From the NCBI GenBank assembly GCA_021776595.1, contig JAJFFP010000064.1, positions 1 through 64,000 of the forward strand: a stretch of DNA of 64,000 nt, written 5' to 3'. The notes under the pieces are model-generated. The model was given only the letters and a program-made list of their open reading frames with translations. It made no database searches and was not told the origin of the DNA. The DNA is from Robiginitomaculum sp. GTDB taxonomy: Bacteria > Pseudomonadota > Alphaproteobacteria > Caulobacterales > Maricaulaceae. The translations under genes were made by a program, and so were the position numbers. Position 1 is the first letter of the stretch. Each line of letters starts with the position of its first letter. Positions 41,228 to 49,562 of this stretch are shown piece by piece.

Positions 41228-42157
41228 TCAATCATACCGGACTTTTGGATCAAGAACCCCGTAAAGCAGGTCCGCGATCAGATTTAGGGCAATGATGAGG
41301 GTGGCATACAAAATAACGACGCCCATGACGACCGTATAGTCTCGTTGCAGCGCCCCCATGACAAATTGCCGGCCAATGCCTGGCAGGGCAAAAATCTGCT
41401 CGACCACGATCGAGCCTGTTAGCAAAGCCGCCGTGGCCGGGCCAAGATAACTGACCAGCGGCAAAATTGCCGCCCGTAATGCGTGACGAATAATAACCGC
41501 ATAGCCGGGCAGACCCTTGGCGTAGGCGGTCCTGATATAATTGGAGCGCAAGGTCTCAATCATGCTGGCGCGCATGAGACGTGAAATAATGGCAATTTGC
41601 GGCAAGGAAAGGGTTATGACCGGCAGCAGCAAATGGGTAAAGGTTAATTGTCCCCGATCCAGACCCGCCGTTGGTAACCAGCCCAGATAAAGTCCGAAAA
41701 CCAGCGCCAAAACCGGCCCGGTCACAAAGGGCGGTATGCTGATCCCGGTCATGGCTATGCCCATAACTGCGTAATCGCCCGCCTTGTTTTGCCTAAGCGC
41801 GGCAAAGCCACCAAGAAAACCGCCGACCAGCACCGCCAGCGCCATCGCCGACAGACCCAGCGTCGCGCTAACCGGGAAACCCTCGGCAATAATATTGCTG
41901 ACCGTCTTGTCCTTGTATTTCATTGAAGGACCAAGGTCGCCTTTGGATAAGTCTTTGAGATAATAGCCAAACTGTGTGACAATTGGCTTATCCAGATGGA
42001 ATTTTTCCGCCAGCCGCGCCTTGATTTCAGCCGGGATCGGGCGCTCAAGATCAAACGGGCTACCCGGTGCGGCGCGCATTAAAAAGAAAGCAAGGGTAAT
42101 AATCAGGAAAACCGTTGGAATTGCGATAAGCAACCGGCGGACAAGAAATCCAAACAT
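41228..42157 (-). CDS. Oligopeptide/dipeptide ABC transporter permease (OppB type)
   Basis: The first permease of the same importer, with 309 residues and six helices. Typical features are the N-terminal LVRRLLIAIPTVFLIITLAFF and MRAAPGSPFD, and the coupling loop YIRTAYAKGLPGYAVIIRHALRNA-type segment (here HALRAAIL). It is the first gene of the two-gene unit and divergent from the DUF442 protein. Confidence 0.92.
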   Translation of the reverse strand: MFGFLVRRLLIAIPTVFLIITLAFFLMRAAPGSPFDLERPIPAEIKARLAEKFHLDKPIVTQFGYYLKDLSKGDLGPSMKYKDKTVSNIIAEGFPVSATLGLSAMALAVLVGGFLGGFAALRQNKAGDYAVMGIAMTGISIPPFVTGPVLALVFGLYLGWLPTAGLDRGQLTFTHLLLPVITLSLPQIAIISRLMRASMIETLRSNYIRTAYAKGLPGYAVIIRHALRAAILPLVSYLGPATAALLTGSIVVEQIFALPGIGRQFVMGALQRDYTVVMGVVILYATLIIALNLIADLLYGVLDPKVRYD

Positions 42158-42275
42158 GAAACACCGTAAAAGAGGTTGACCTGAAGCGCGAACCTTTCAT
42201 GTGCCCGATAGGCTGTCAACGCACAGCCCTGCGCTTTGATCTAGCAATTTTAGTAAATTTTCTGGTTGGGAAACA

Positions 42276-42292
42276 GCCCCTTAACGGCCCTC
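42276..42292. repeat. Single CCCCTTAnnGrCCCT repeat copy
   Basis: GCCCCTTAACGGCCCTC lies in the divergent gap between the permease pair and the DUF442 gene. It matches the cluster near 40116-40217. Confidence 0.45.
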
Positions 42293-42437
42293 AACCAGAT
42301 GTGATCTATCGTGTATTGCCCACCATGGTATAAAGGGGGCAATTTGATCTGAATGTTGATTATAAACGCAAGTATTATTAGTGAGAAGCAAGCTGTGCCC
42401 CGTCGTGTTTAACCCAAATTTCTACATGAGAGTTTTT

Positions 42438-42989
42438 ATGCGCTTTATGGTTACTTCTACAAGTTTTTTACAAATCTTGTCCTTGCTAATATTCCTGTTT
42501 ATTGCACCCGCTTCCTATGGGCGTGATAATACAGAACATAAGGTAACATTTCGTGCCGTTACCGATAATTTTTCCGTTTCTGCACAAATATCGCCTGCTG
42601 ATGTCAAAAAAGCCGCCGCCATGGGTTACACACTGATCATCAATAACCGGCCCGATGGCGAGGGTGGATCAAGCCAGCCGACCAGCGAGGCACTGGAACG
42701 TGCCGCCAAACAAGCTGGCATTGCATACCGGTATGTTCCGTTTCGTTCTGGCCAGATTACGGATCAGGCGATGGCCACGATGATGGATATTCTAAACCGG
42801 CAGGGAGACAAAAAAACCCTGGCGTTATGCCGTTCTGGCACACGGGCAATTACCATATGGGCCATGGCGCAAAGCGCGCTTGGCAAAATGTCTGTGGATG
42901 AACTGATCCTGGCAGCCAGGCGCGCCGGTTACAATCTGGAGCGCCAGCGCTCGCAATTGGAAGCGCTCGCGGCAAACGGCAAACGCTGA
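42438..42989 (+). CDS. Exported DUF442/TIGR01244-type phosphatase-like protein
   Basis: A protein of about 183 residues with a hydrophobic signal (LQILSLLIFLFIAPASYG). The domain is the beta-lactamase-hydrolase-associated, tyrosine-phosphatase-like fold. FRAVTDNFSVSAQISPADV and INNRPDGE begin it, and ALCRSGTRA (Cys-x5-Arg) forms the catalytic loop. The family is often cytosolic or fused to a Blh sulfur dioxygenase; here it stands alone and looks exported. I chose ATG 42438 (GAGAG upstream); 42426 is also possible. A metallo-beta-lactamase-fold gene is about 1.4 kb downstream. Confidence 0.8.
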   Translation: MRFMVTSTSFLQILSLLIFLFIAPASYGRDNTEHKVTFRAVTDNFSVSAQISPADVKKAAAMGYTLIINNRPDGEGGSSQPTSEALERAAKQAGIAYRYVPFRSGQITDQAMATMMDILNRQGDKKTLALCRSGTRAITIWAMAQSALGKMSVDELILAARRAGYNLERQRSQLEALAANGKR

Positions 42990-42993
42990 AAAA

Positions 42994-43347
42994 TCAACGA
43001 TAAATAACAATGCGCGGAGAAATACAATGTTTTGTGCTGGCCACAGGCACATCAAGAACACCGGCCGTATCGGTCCGGGCGAGATAGGTGCTGCATGTTT
43101 TTCCGTTTCGGCTTTCAATGGTTATGGTTGCAATTTCGCCGGGCGCACTCAACAATGCTCCTCTGCCCGGCAAGGAAAGCATCATGACCGGGCTATGATT
43201 ATTATGAATGGTATTGCTAACTTTATGGCTGTTTTGTCGATTTTCTTCACCCGATGCCACGCTTGCCAGACCAAGGGCAAGCGCAAACCCGGTTATGGCC
43301 AGAGCTTTTCTTACATGTTGATCGCCCGCTTTATTTCCCTGTTTCAT
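42994..43347 (-). CDS. Small secreted protein of unknown function
   Basis: A 117-residue protein with a signal peptide (KALAITGFALALGLASVASG). Two cysteines in the mature part (TCSTYL and KHCISP) could form a disulfide in the periplasm. The segment GEIATITIESRNGKTCSTY suggests a small beta-sandwich. The family is not recognised. Its end faces the DUF442 gene 4 bp away (convergent), and its start is divergent from the ATP-grasp-like gene. Confidence 0.6.
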   Translation of the reverse strand: MKQGNKAGDQHVRKALAITGFALALGLASVASGEENRQNSHKVSNTIHNNHSPVMMLSLPGRGALLSAPGEIATITIESRNGKTCSTYLARTDTAGVLDVPVASTKHCISPRIVIYR

Positions 43348-43433
43348 TTCGCAACACCTGACCCTGTTTCTACCGGTCATTGCGCAAAGGCCGCGCCAGC
43401 GCATTGGTGTTGGCAATCAGAAAGGAAATGCGC

Positions 43434-44381
43434 ATGGACCCTGTGAGAAACCCAACGTCCTGGTGGCATGATCTGGCGCTAGAGCGCGGCGGCCTGCGCG
43501 CCCTGAGAACCGGCGCGTTAATACCCCTTTCACCTGGCAATCTGATTGCCATGGGACGTGGGTTTGCCAATTATTCAGCGACGCAAGGGTTGCGCCTTGG
43601 CAATTCTCTAATGCGCGGCAAGCCTCTTAGCATCGCCTTTACGCCGCACCGGCCACAGCCATGGCATTTGATCTGGTCGGTTCTGCATACCGCTGGCGGG
43701 CGCATTGTGGGCGATACGGCCAAAGCCGATGCCGTGTTCTATTTTGAAGATACAACCACCTGCGAAGAACACCCCCTGAACGCGGTGCCAGATGAACATA
43801 TATTGCGGCAAATCAATTGCGCCTGCCTTGATGTTTCCAAATCAAGAGTTGCCCGTGTGTTTGAGGAAGTTTTTGGCTATCCATTGGCAATTGATCCAAC
43901 CAAATGGCAGGGGTTGGCGGTAGAAAAGTCCGAAATAAATGGTGCCCATGACGGGCAGGTGGTCACCTGCCCCGCCGAGCGCAAAGACGGCAAAGTCTAT
44001 GAACATCTGATCAATAATTCGGACAATGGCCGGTTTGTCGAAGACTTTCGCGCGCCCACCGTTGGCGGTGAAATCACGCTGGTATACATCAAACAGAGAA
44101 GCCTTGATTATCGTTTTGCCAATACCAATGATCGCGTATTATTGCGTTGGCCGGAACAGGTTTTTTCCCTCGAAGAGCGTGAAAAACTAAAACAGTTCTG
44201 TCAGGCCATGAATTTGGACTGGGGCGGTCTTGATGTGCTGCGCGATCGACAAAGTGGCCGCCTTTATGTTGTGGATGTCAATAAAACCGACATGGGCCCG
44301 CCCACGGCATTGGCCATCGTGGATCAGGTGCGCTCCGTTCGCGCTCTGGCCAAAGCCTTTCGCGCGTATATGAACCGGTAA
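43434..44381 (+). CDS. ATP-grasp-like protein of unknown substrate
   Basis: A soluble protein of 315 residues. The C-terminal part NLDWGGLDVLRDRQSGRLYVVDVNKTDMGPP resembles the end of ATP-grasp ligases, where Asp and Asn ligate magnesium (about residues 270-300). The preceding VYIKQRSLDYRF and VEDFRAP fit a degenerate core. I chose ATG 43434, with AAAGGAA upstream; ATG 43428 is an alternative. The next gene, a metallo-beta-lactamase-fold hydrolase, starts 12 bp later, so the two are probably co-transcribed. The specific reaction is unknown. Confidence 0.6.
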   Translation: MDPVRNPTSWWHDLALERGGLRALRTGALIPLSPGNLIAMGRGFANYSATQGLRLGNSLMRGKPLSIAFTPHRPQPWHLIWSVLHTAGGRIVGDTAKADAVFYFEDTTTCEEHPLNAVPDEHILRQINCACLDVSKSRVARVFEEVFGYPLAIDPTKWQGLAVEKSEINGAHDGQVVTCPAERKDGKVYEHLINNSDNGRFVEDFRAPTVGGEITLVYIKQRSLDYRFANTNDRVLLRWPEQVFSLEEREKLKQFCQAMNLDWGGLDVLRDRQSGRLYVVDVNKTDMGPPTALAIVDQVRSVRALAKAFRAYMNR

Positions 44382-44393
44382 TGGCACCAATCT

Positions 44394-45293
44394 ATGGCTG
44401 ACATTCCCTTTATTCGTGATTTTGAGCCAAAATACGGCGCGCTGGTTCGCATTTCTAAAAATGTCCGGCGTCTGGTAGCCAATAATTCGGGCCCGTTTAC
44501 CGCCTGGGGCACCAATGTCTATGTTGTCGGCAAGGATGAGGTTTTTGTATTTGACCCCGGCCCAAACCTGAACGCACATTTTGAGGTTCTGCTCCAGTCC
44601 CTTGGAAACGAAAAAGTAAACGGTATTTTTATTACCCATCACCATATGGATCATTCACCCCTTGCGGCCCGTCTGGCGCAGCATTTCGGATGCTTAACCT
44701 ATGGCATCGGGGCCCCTGAAAAGCCCGCTGCGGGGCAGGATATTAAGCTGGAGGCCGGAGAGGATTACAGTTTCCAGCCAAAGGTTACGATTAAAGACGG
44801 GCAGGTATTTACGGGCAATGGCTGGTCCATCGAGGCAGTGCATACGCCGGGACACACCTCCAACCATGTTTGTTATGGGGTGTTGGGTGATAATGGCCTG
44901 ATCTGCGGCGATCATATCATGGGCTGGGCGACCTCGGTGGTTATCCCGCCTGATGGCGATATGGATGATTATTTGCGTTCGCTGCAAAAGGTGCAATTGC
45001 GAAATTATGATGTTTTATGGCCGGGTCATGGAGCCCCGATTGATCAGCCCGCCCGTTTTATACGCGCCTATATTGACCACCGGCAGAAACGAAACATGCA
45101 AATACTGCAACAACTTGGCAAAGGCCAAAGAAGGATAAAGGATATTGTGCCGGTTATCTATGCCGATACGGACCCAGGGCTTTACCCGGCAGCCAGCATC
45201 TCGGTATTGTCGCACATGATTTTTTTAATCAAAAGCGGCAAAGTGATTGGTGACGGTCCACCAGGGTTAAAAACCAGCTATCATCTGGCCTGA
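44394..45293 (+). CDS. Metallo-beta-lactamase-fold hydrolase
   Basis: A zinc hydrolase of 299 residues resembling the LACTB2/RNase Z-like and glyoxalase II-like group. The metal motif THHHMDHSPL is near residue 81, followed by HTPGHTSNH, ICGDHIMGW and the late WPGHGAPI histidine. The C-terminal helical part (RKRNMQILQQL...) is a winged-helix-like tail seen in LACTB2 relatives. The substrate is unknown. It is co-directional with the ATP-grasp-like gene. Confidence 0.88.
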   Translation: MADIPFIRDFEPKYGALVRISKNVRRLVANNSGPFTAWGTNVYVVGKDEVFVFDPGPNLNAHFEVLLQSLGNEKVNGIFITHHHMDHSPLAARLAQHFGCLTYGIGAPEKPAAGQDIKLEAGEDYSFQPKVTIKDGQVFTGNGWSIEAVHTPGHTSNHVCYGVLGDNGLICGDHIMGWATSVVIPPDGDMDDYLRSLQKVQLRNYDVLWPGHGAPIDQPARFIRAYIDHRQKRNMQILQQLGKGQRRIKDIVPVIYADTDPGLYPAASISVLSHMIFLIKSGKVIGDGPPGLKTSYHLA

Positions 45294-45656
45294 TTACCAG
45301 CCGATCCAGGAATGCGGGTTTTCAATCGGCAAATCCTTATTTGCGCGCATAAGACCGACAATGGCCCGCGCCAGATACCACAAGGTCAGAACCGGGATCA
45401 GAAAAAACCCGATAATGATAAAACACAGAAGAACAACGATAAACGTATACAGCAAGCCAATCCAAAACGTGCGTATCTGATAAATCAAATGGCTGCGGGG
45501 TCCTGACGGCGCGCCATTTATGGTGCTGTAGGCGATAATCACGCCGACAATGCCGGTAAAAGGTATCACCACATTGGCTATATAAAGAATGTAGACCAGT
45601 TTGACTTTTTGTTTCAGGTCTTCTGCGGGGTTTGGCGTGCTTTGCATGTCAATCAT
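45294..45656 (-). CDS. DUF4870-like membrane protein
   Basis: A 120-residue protein with three hydrophobic segments (about residues 20-45, 62-85 and 80-105). The pattern KLVYILYIANVVIPF...GVIIAYSTING and LIYQIRTFWIGLL fits the DUF4870/YIP-like small membrane family. Function unknown. Its stop codon abuts that of the MBL-fold gene (convergent). Confidence 0.7.
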   Translation of the reverse strand: MIDMQSTPNPAEDLKQKVKLVYILYIANVVIPFTGIVGVIIAYSTINGAPSGPRSHLIYQIRTFWIGLLYTFIVVLLCFIIIGFFLIPVLTLWYLARAIVGLMRANKDLPIENPHSWIGW

Positions 45657-45742
45657 CGTATTATCTCACGTTTTTCGATAAATTATCCTAGCCGCCTGCA
45701 ATGCCAGCGGCTAGGGTCAAAACTCATTCAGATGGGGTCATC

Positions 45743-46057
45743 ATGCAAATCGTAACCACGGATTATCTGCCCGGTGAAACCGTGCAAACCACGCTGGGGA
45801 TCGCGCGCGGCAGCGTTGTGCGAGCCCGCTTTATCGGACGGGACTTTATTGCCGGTTTGAGAAATCTGGTGGGCGGCGAGATCAATGAATATACAAACCT
45901 TCTGGCGGAATCACGTGAGCAATCTTTGGAACGTATGGTCCTTCATGCTCAATCCATGGGCGCTGATGCGGTTTTGAATGTTCGTTTTACTTCTAACACC
46001 ATTATGGAAGGCACCGCCGAAATGCTGGCCTATGGAACCGCCGTAAAACTGCAATGA
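45743..46057 (+). CDS. YbjQ family (UPF0145) protein
   Basis: A 104-residue soluble protein of the UPF0145/DUF74 family, whose members form pentamers and are described as putative heavy-metal-binding. The N-terminal TTDYLPGETVQTTLGIARG and the later SMGADAVLNVRFTS are family hallmarks. The start at 45743 follows GGGG. It overlaps lepB by 4 bp and is the first gene of the operon reaching dxs. Confidence 0.9.
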   Translation: MQIVTTDYLPGETVQTTLGIARGSVVRARFIGRDFIAGLRNLVGGEINEYTNLLAESREQSLERMVLHAQSMGADAVLNVRFTSNTIMEGTAEMLAYGTAVKLQ

Positions 46058-46821
46058 GCGAAACGCCAAAAACATCATACAGAATCAAGGCAGAGGCCAT
46101 TGAATGGCTTAGGTTTCTGGTTGTCTTCCTGGCAGGTTTTTTTGTTTTTTCTTCTCTTTTTTATGCCCTGTTTTTCATCCCGTCGGGATCAATGCGCCCA
46201 ACCCTTGAGGTGGGCGATCGCTTTGTGGCATCAAAATGGGCCTATGGCTGGTCGCGCTATTCATTGCCATGGGGCGCATCACGGTTATTACCGCCAAAAA
46301 AGGGGCGGGTTTTTGGCCGTATGCCCAAGCGAGGCGATGTTGTAGTTTTTGTGAACCCGAAAAACAATATGGTCATGATCAAGCGCGTTATCGGACTGCC
46401 AGGCGATATTATCGAGACCAGAGGCGGGCGGCTCTATATCAATGGAGAGCGTGTGCCACGAACTTTTTTACGAATGACCCGCTTTCGCGATCATTATGGC
46501 CAGATCCGTAACGCCCAGGTCTATACGGAAACTTTTGACGGCAACCGGCGGCCGCACACCATTTATGAATATTCGGATCAAATGGTATTAAGCGGCTGGT
46601 CGCCCGATGATTCCGGGCCTTTTACCGTTCGCGACGGGCATATTTTCATGATGGGGGACAACCGGGATAATTCCAGCGACAGCCGCGCCCCCGATGGACC
46701 GGGGCAGGTGCCGCTGGAGAATTTGGTCGGCAAGGCGCAAACGGTGCTTTTTACTTTTGCCCGCTGCCGTCATGAACCAGGACTGGATTGCCCGACCGGG
46801 CGTCTGTGGCGATTATTTTAG
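46054..46821 (+). CDS. lepB: Signal peptidase I
   Basis: It cleaves signal peptides from exported proteins at the periplasmic face of the inner membrane. The catalytic serine is Ser46 in FIPSGSMRPTL and the lysine is Lys110 in MVMIKRVIGLPGD; the C-terminal GDNRDNSSDSR box is intact. One N-terminal helix (about 19-42) anchors it. At 255 residues it is normal for alphaproteobacteria. It is translationally coupled to the YbjQ-type gene. In many relatives lepB instead sits with acpS and rnc, so the location is slightly unusual. Confidence 0.95.
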   Translation: MSETPKTSYRIKAEAIEWLRFLVVFLAGFFVFSSLFYALFFIPSGSMRPTLEVGDRFVASKWAYGWSRYSLPWGASRLLPPKKGRVFGRMPKRGDVVVFVNPKNNMVMIKRVIGLPGDIIETRGGRLYINGERVPRTFLRMTRFRDHYGQIRNAQVYTETFDGNRRPHTIYEYSDQMVLSGWSPDDSGPFTVRDGHIFMMGDNRDNSSDSRAPDGPGQVPLENLVGKAQTVLFTFARCRHEPGLDCPTGRLWRLF

Positions 46822-46830
46822 GAGTTTTTC

Positions 46831-47709
46831 ATGAGCTTATCCGGCAAAACCGTATTTATCACCGGGGCCAGTCGCGGCATTGGTCTGGCGATCGCCAAAA
46901 AATGCGCAAGTGATGGTGCCAATATCGTGATCGCTGCCAAGTCCGCTGAACCCCACCCCAGCCTGCCTGGCACCATTTACACCGCCGCTGACGAAGTGTG
47001 TGCAGCGGGCGGCAAAGCCCTGCCTCTGGTTTGCGACATTCGTTTTGAGGATCAGGTGGAAGCCGCCGTGACCAAGGCGGTAAATGAATTTGGCGGCATT
47101 GATATACTGGTCAATAATGCTTCAGCCATTTTCCCGCGCGGGGTGCTGGACACACCCATGAAACGCTTTGACTTGATGCACCAGGTTAATACACGTGGCA
47201 CCTATATGGTCACACAAAAATGCCTGCCCCATTTGCTCAAATCCGCAAACCCCCATGTGCTAATGCTGTCGCCACCACTGGATATGCAAGAAAAATGGTT
47301 CGCCCCCCATACGGCCTATACCATGGCTAAATTTGGCATGAGCCTGTGTGTTTTGGGCATGGCTGGTGAGTTTCGTGATCAGGGCGTAGCGTTTAATGCG
47401 CTTTGGCCCCGAACCGCCGTGGCTACGGCTGCGATTGCCAATATACTGGCCGGTGAAGAGGGTATGAAAATGTGCCGCAAGCCGCAAATACTTGCCGATG
47501 CTGCTTATCTTGTATTTAACAAAACCGCCCGTGATTTCAGCGGTAATTTTCTCATTGATGACGCGTTATTATACGAAAATGGCGTGCGTGATTTTGACGC
47601 GTATCGGGTGGATACCACGCAACCGCTATTACCTGACTTTTTTGTCCCCGATGAGGGCTACCCCGCCCCGCCCGGCGTCGAAGTTCTGGATATTGCCTTG
47701 AGTCAATGA
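46831..47709 (+). CDS. SDR oxidoreductase (HSDL2-like)
   Basis: A short-chain dehydrogenase/reductase of 292 residues. TGASRGIG (residues 11-18) binds NAD(P), LVNNAS follows, and the catalytic Ser and Tyr-x3-Lys are in LMLSPP and YTMAK. The pattern, including CDIRFEDQVEAAV and the PP-rich tail after residue 255, resembles the SDR part of hydroxysteroid dehydrogenase-like protein 2; the sterol-carrier domain of eukaryotic HSDL2 is absent. Its stop overlaps the next gene by 4 bp. Substrate unknown. Confidence 0.88.
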   Translation: MSLSGKTVFITGASRGIGLAIAKKCASDGANIVIAAKSAEPHPSLPGTIYTAADEVCAAGGKALPLVCDIRFEDQVEAAVTKAVNEFGGIDILVNNASAIFPRGVLDTPMKRFDLMHQVNTRGTYMVTQKCLPHLLKSANPHVLMLSPPLDMQEKWFAPHTAYTMAKFGMSLCVLGMAGEFRDQGVAFNALWPRTAVATAAIANILAGEEGMKMCRKPQILADAAYLVFNKTARDFSGNFLIDDALLYENGVRDFDAYRVDTTQPLLPDFFVPDEGYPAPPGVEVLDIALSQ

Positions 47710-48632
47710 GCACAGCCCTGATCATCCACCAGGACTGCAATTTGCATGTGGAAACGCCCGGCCATGCAGAACAGCGCCGCCGTCTGGATGCCGTGTTACA
47801 AGCCCTGGAAACGGCTGCCCTGCCCTGTGTGCGCCTCGAAGCGCCACTGGCGAAACGAGAAGATTTGTTACGGGTCCATACACCTGAATACGTCGATCTC
47901 ATTTTGGGCTCCTGCCCAAAAAATGGCTGGAAACAACTCGACCCGGATACCGCCCTTAGCCCCGGCTCGGCAGAAGCCGCCTTGCGGGCCACCGGCGCGG
48001 TAATTATGGCCGTTGACGGGGTTATGGCAAAAGAATTCAACACGGCATTTTGTGCGGTGCGCCCGCCGGGACACCATGCCCGACCCGCCAAAGCCATGGG
48101 GTTTTGTCTCTTTAACGGGATTGCTATCGCCGCGCGTTATGCCCAGCAGGCATACCGGCTTGAACGCGTTGCCGTCATAGATTTTGACGTGCATCATGGC
48201 AATGGCACTCAGGAGATGCTTAATAATGTGCATGGGGCGCTATACGCTTCCTTGCATCAAAGCCCGCTTTATCCCGGCAGCGGAAAAGCAGAGGAACGTG
48301 GGCAAAGCGGGCAGATCATCAATGTGCCTCTACCTGCCGGTACTAGATCACATGAATGGCGTCAGGCCTATCTTGAACATATCCATCCGGCATTAATCAG
48401 GTTTGCCCCGCAAATGATTTTCATCTCTGCAGGCTTTGACGGACACCGCGATGACCCACTGGCACAATTTAACCTGGGCAGCGCCGATTATGGGTGGATT
48501 ACTGATAAACTGGTCAACATTGCCATGAAAAGCGCTAAGGGGCGGGTTGTTTCCGTGCTTGAGGGCGGCTACGACTTGGGCGCGCTGGACCGGTCCAGCG
48601 TGGCGCATATGCGCGCACTTTGTGAAGCATGA
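47706..48632 (+). CDS. Histone deacetylase family protein
   Basis: A zinc-dependent amidohydrolase of the arginase/deacetylase superfamily, 308 residues. RPPGHHA, DFDVHHGNG and SAGFDGH carry the charge-relay histidines and zinc ligands. Bacterial members act on acetylpolyamines, acetoin-related systems or acetyl-lysine; the substrate here is unknown. It is coupled by 4-bp overlaps to both the SDR before it and the phosphatase after it. A family member just upstream of xseB-ispA-dxs is common in alphaproteobacteria. Confidence 0.92.
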   Translation: MSTALIIHQDCNLHVETPGHAEQRRRLDAVLQALETAALPCVRLEAPLAKREDLLRVHTPEYVDLILGSCPKNGWKQLDPDTALSPGSAEAALRATGAVIMAVDGVMAKEFNTAFCAVRPPGHHARPAKAMGFCLFNGIAIAARYAQQAYRLERVAVIDFDVHHGNGTQEMLNNVHGALYASLHQSPLYPGSGKAEERGQSGQIINVPLPAGTRSHEWRQAYLEHIHPALIRFAPQMIFISAGFDGHRDDPLAQFNLGSADYGWITDKLVNIAMKSAKGRVVSVLEGGYDLGALDRSSVAHMRALCEA

Positions 48633-49300
48633 ATGACTTTACGCAAACAGAGACACTCCCCCTGGGAAATGGCATGACACAGGCAATTAAGGCAAATGTG
48701 CATGCGGCAGGCCCGCAAGGACGCCGTAGCGGCAGCATTGTGCTGGCCCGTCATGGCCGCCCGGATACGGATAAATCGCACTGGATTTCTGCAAAAGGAT
48801 ATTATCAATGGTGGCGTGGCTATGATGAGAGCGGGCTTGACCCTAAATCACCGCCGCCCAAAAACCTGTTGGCAGAGGCGGCCCGCGCTGATCATATTTT
48901 TGCCAGCGACCTGCGCCGGGCACAGGAAACCGCCAAGGCTGTCGCCAATGGCAAACCCATCACCTTTGATCCGGTTTTTACCGAGGCCCCCTTGCCGCCA
49001 CCACCCTTTCCATCCCTGATCCGTATGCGCCCACCCCATTGGGATGTATGGTCACGCAGCCTGTGGTGGCTTGGCTACTCTGGTGGATTTGAAAGCCGTG
49101 CAGAGGCTGAAGGGCGTGCCTTTGCCGCCGTGGACAGAATTGACCCCCTTGCCAGAAATGGAGAAAATGTTCTGGTCTGCGCCCATGGCTGGTTTAACCG
49201 CATGATGCGCCCGGCGCTGGTGGCCAATGGCTGGAATTGCATTTATGATGGCCGGGATGATTATTGGTCCTATCGGCGTTATGAACGCGTTATGACCTAA
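48629..49300 (+). CDS. Histidine phosphatase family protein
   Basis: A phosphoglycerate-mutase-like phosphatase of 223 residues. The nucleophilic histidine is in LARHGRPD near residue 40, the acid/base region near SDLRRAQETAKA, and the second histidine in CAHGWFNR. The hydrophilic N-terminus of about 35 residues precedes the domain. The gene starts inside the stop of the deacetylase-family gene. Substrate unknown. Confidence 0.88.
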   Translation: MNDFTQTETLPLGNGMTQAIKANVHAAGPQGRRSGSIVLARHGRPDTDKSHWISAKGYYQWWRGYDESGLDPKSPPPKNLLAEAARADHIFASDLRRAQETAKAVANGKPITFDPVFTEAPLPPPPFPSLIRMRPPHWDVWSRSLWWLGYSGGFESRAEAEGRAFAAVDRIDPLARNGENVLVCAHGWFNRMMRPALVANGWNCIYDGRDDYWSYRRYERVMT

Positions 49301-49317
49301 GAAAATAGAGAAATTTT

Positions 49318-49560
49318 ATGCCTGCATCTGCTGATATTAAAGATCTGAATTTTGAGGCCGCGCTGGCTGAACTGGAAACAATCGTTCAACAACTTGAAAA
49401 CGGCAATGTTGAGCTGGAGAAATCCATCAAAATGTATGAACGTGGGGCGGCCCTGAAAGCCCATTGCGAGAAAAAACTGGCGGCGGCCAAATTGAAAATT
49501 GAAAAAATTATCATGGGTCCAGATGGGCAGGTCAGCACAGAACCAGCAAAGATCGACTGA
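49318..49560 (+). CDS. xseB: Exodeoxyribonuclease VII small subunit
   Basis: The small subunit of the single-strand-specific exonuclease VII. The 80-residue helical protein has the characteristic FEAALAELETIVQQLENGNVELEKS pattern (residues 11-35). xseA is not in the window, as usual. ispA starts 2 bp after the stop. Confidence 0.93.
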   Translation: MPASADIKDLNFEAALAELETIVQQLENGNVELEKSIKMYERGAALKAHCEKKLAAAKLKIEKIIMGPDGQVSTEPAKID

Positions 49561-49562
49561 AT

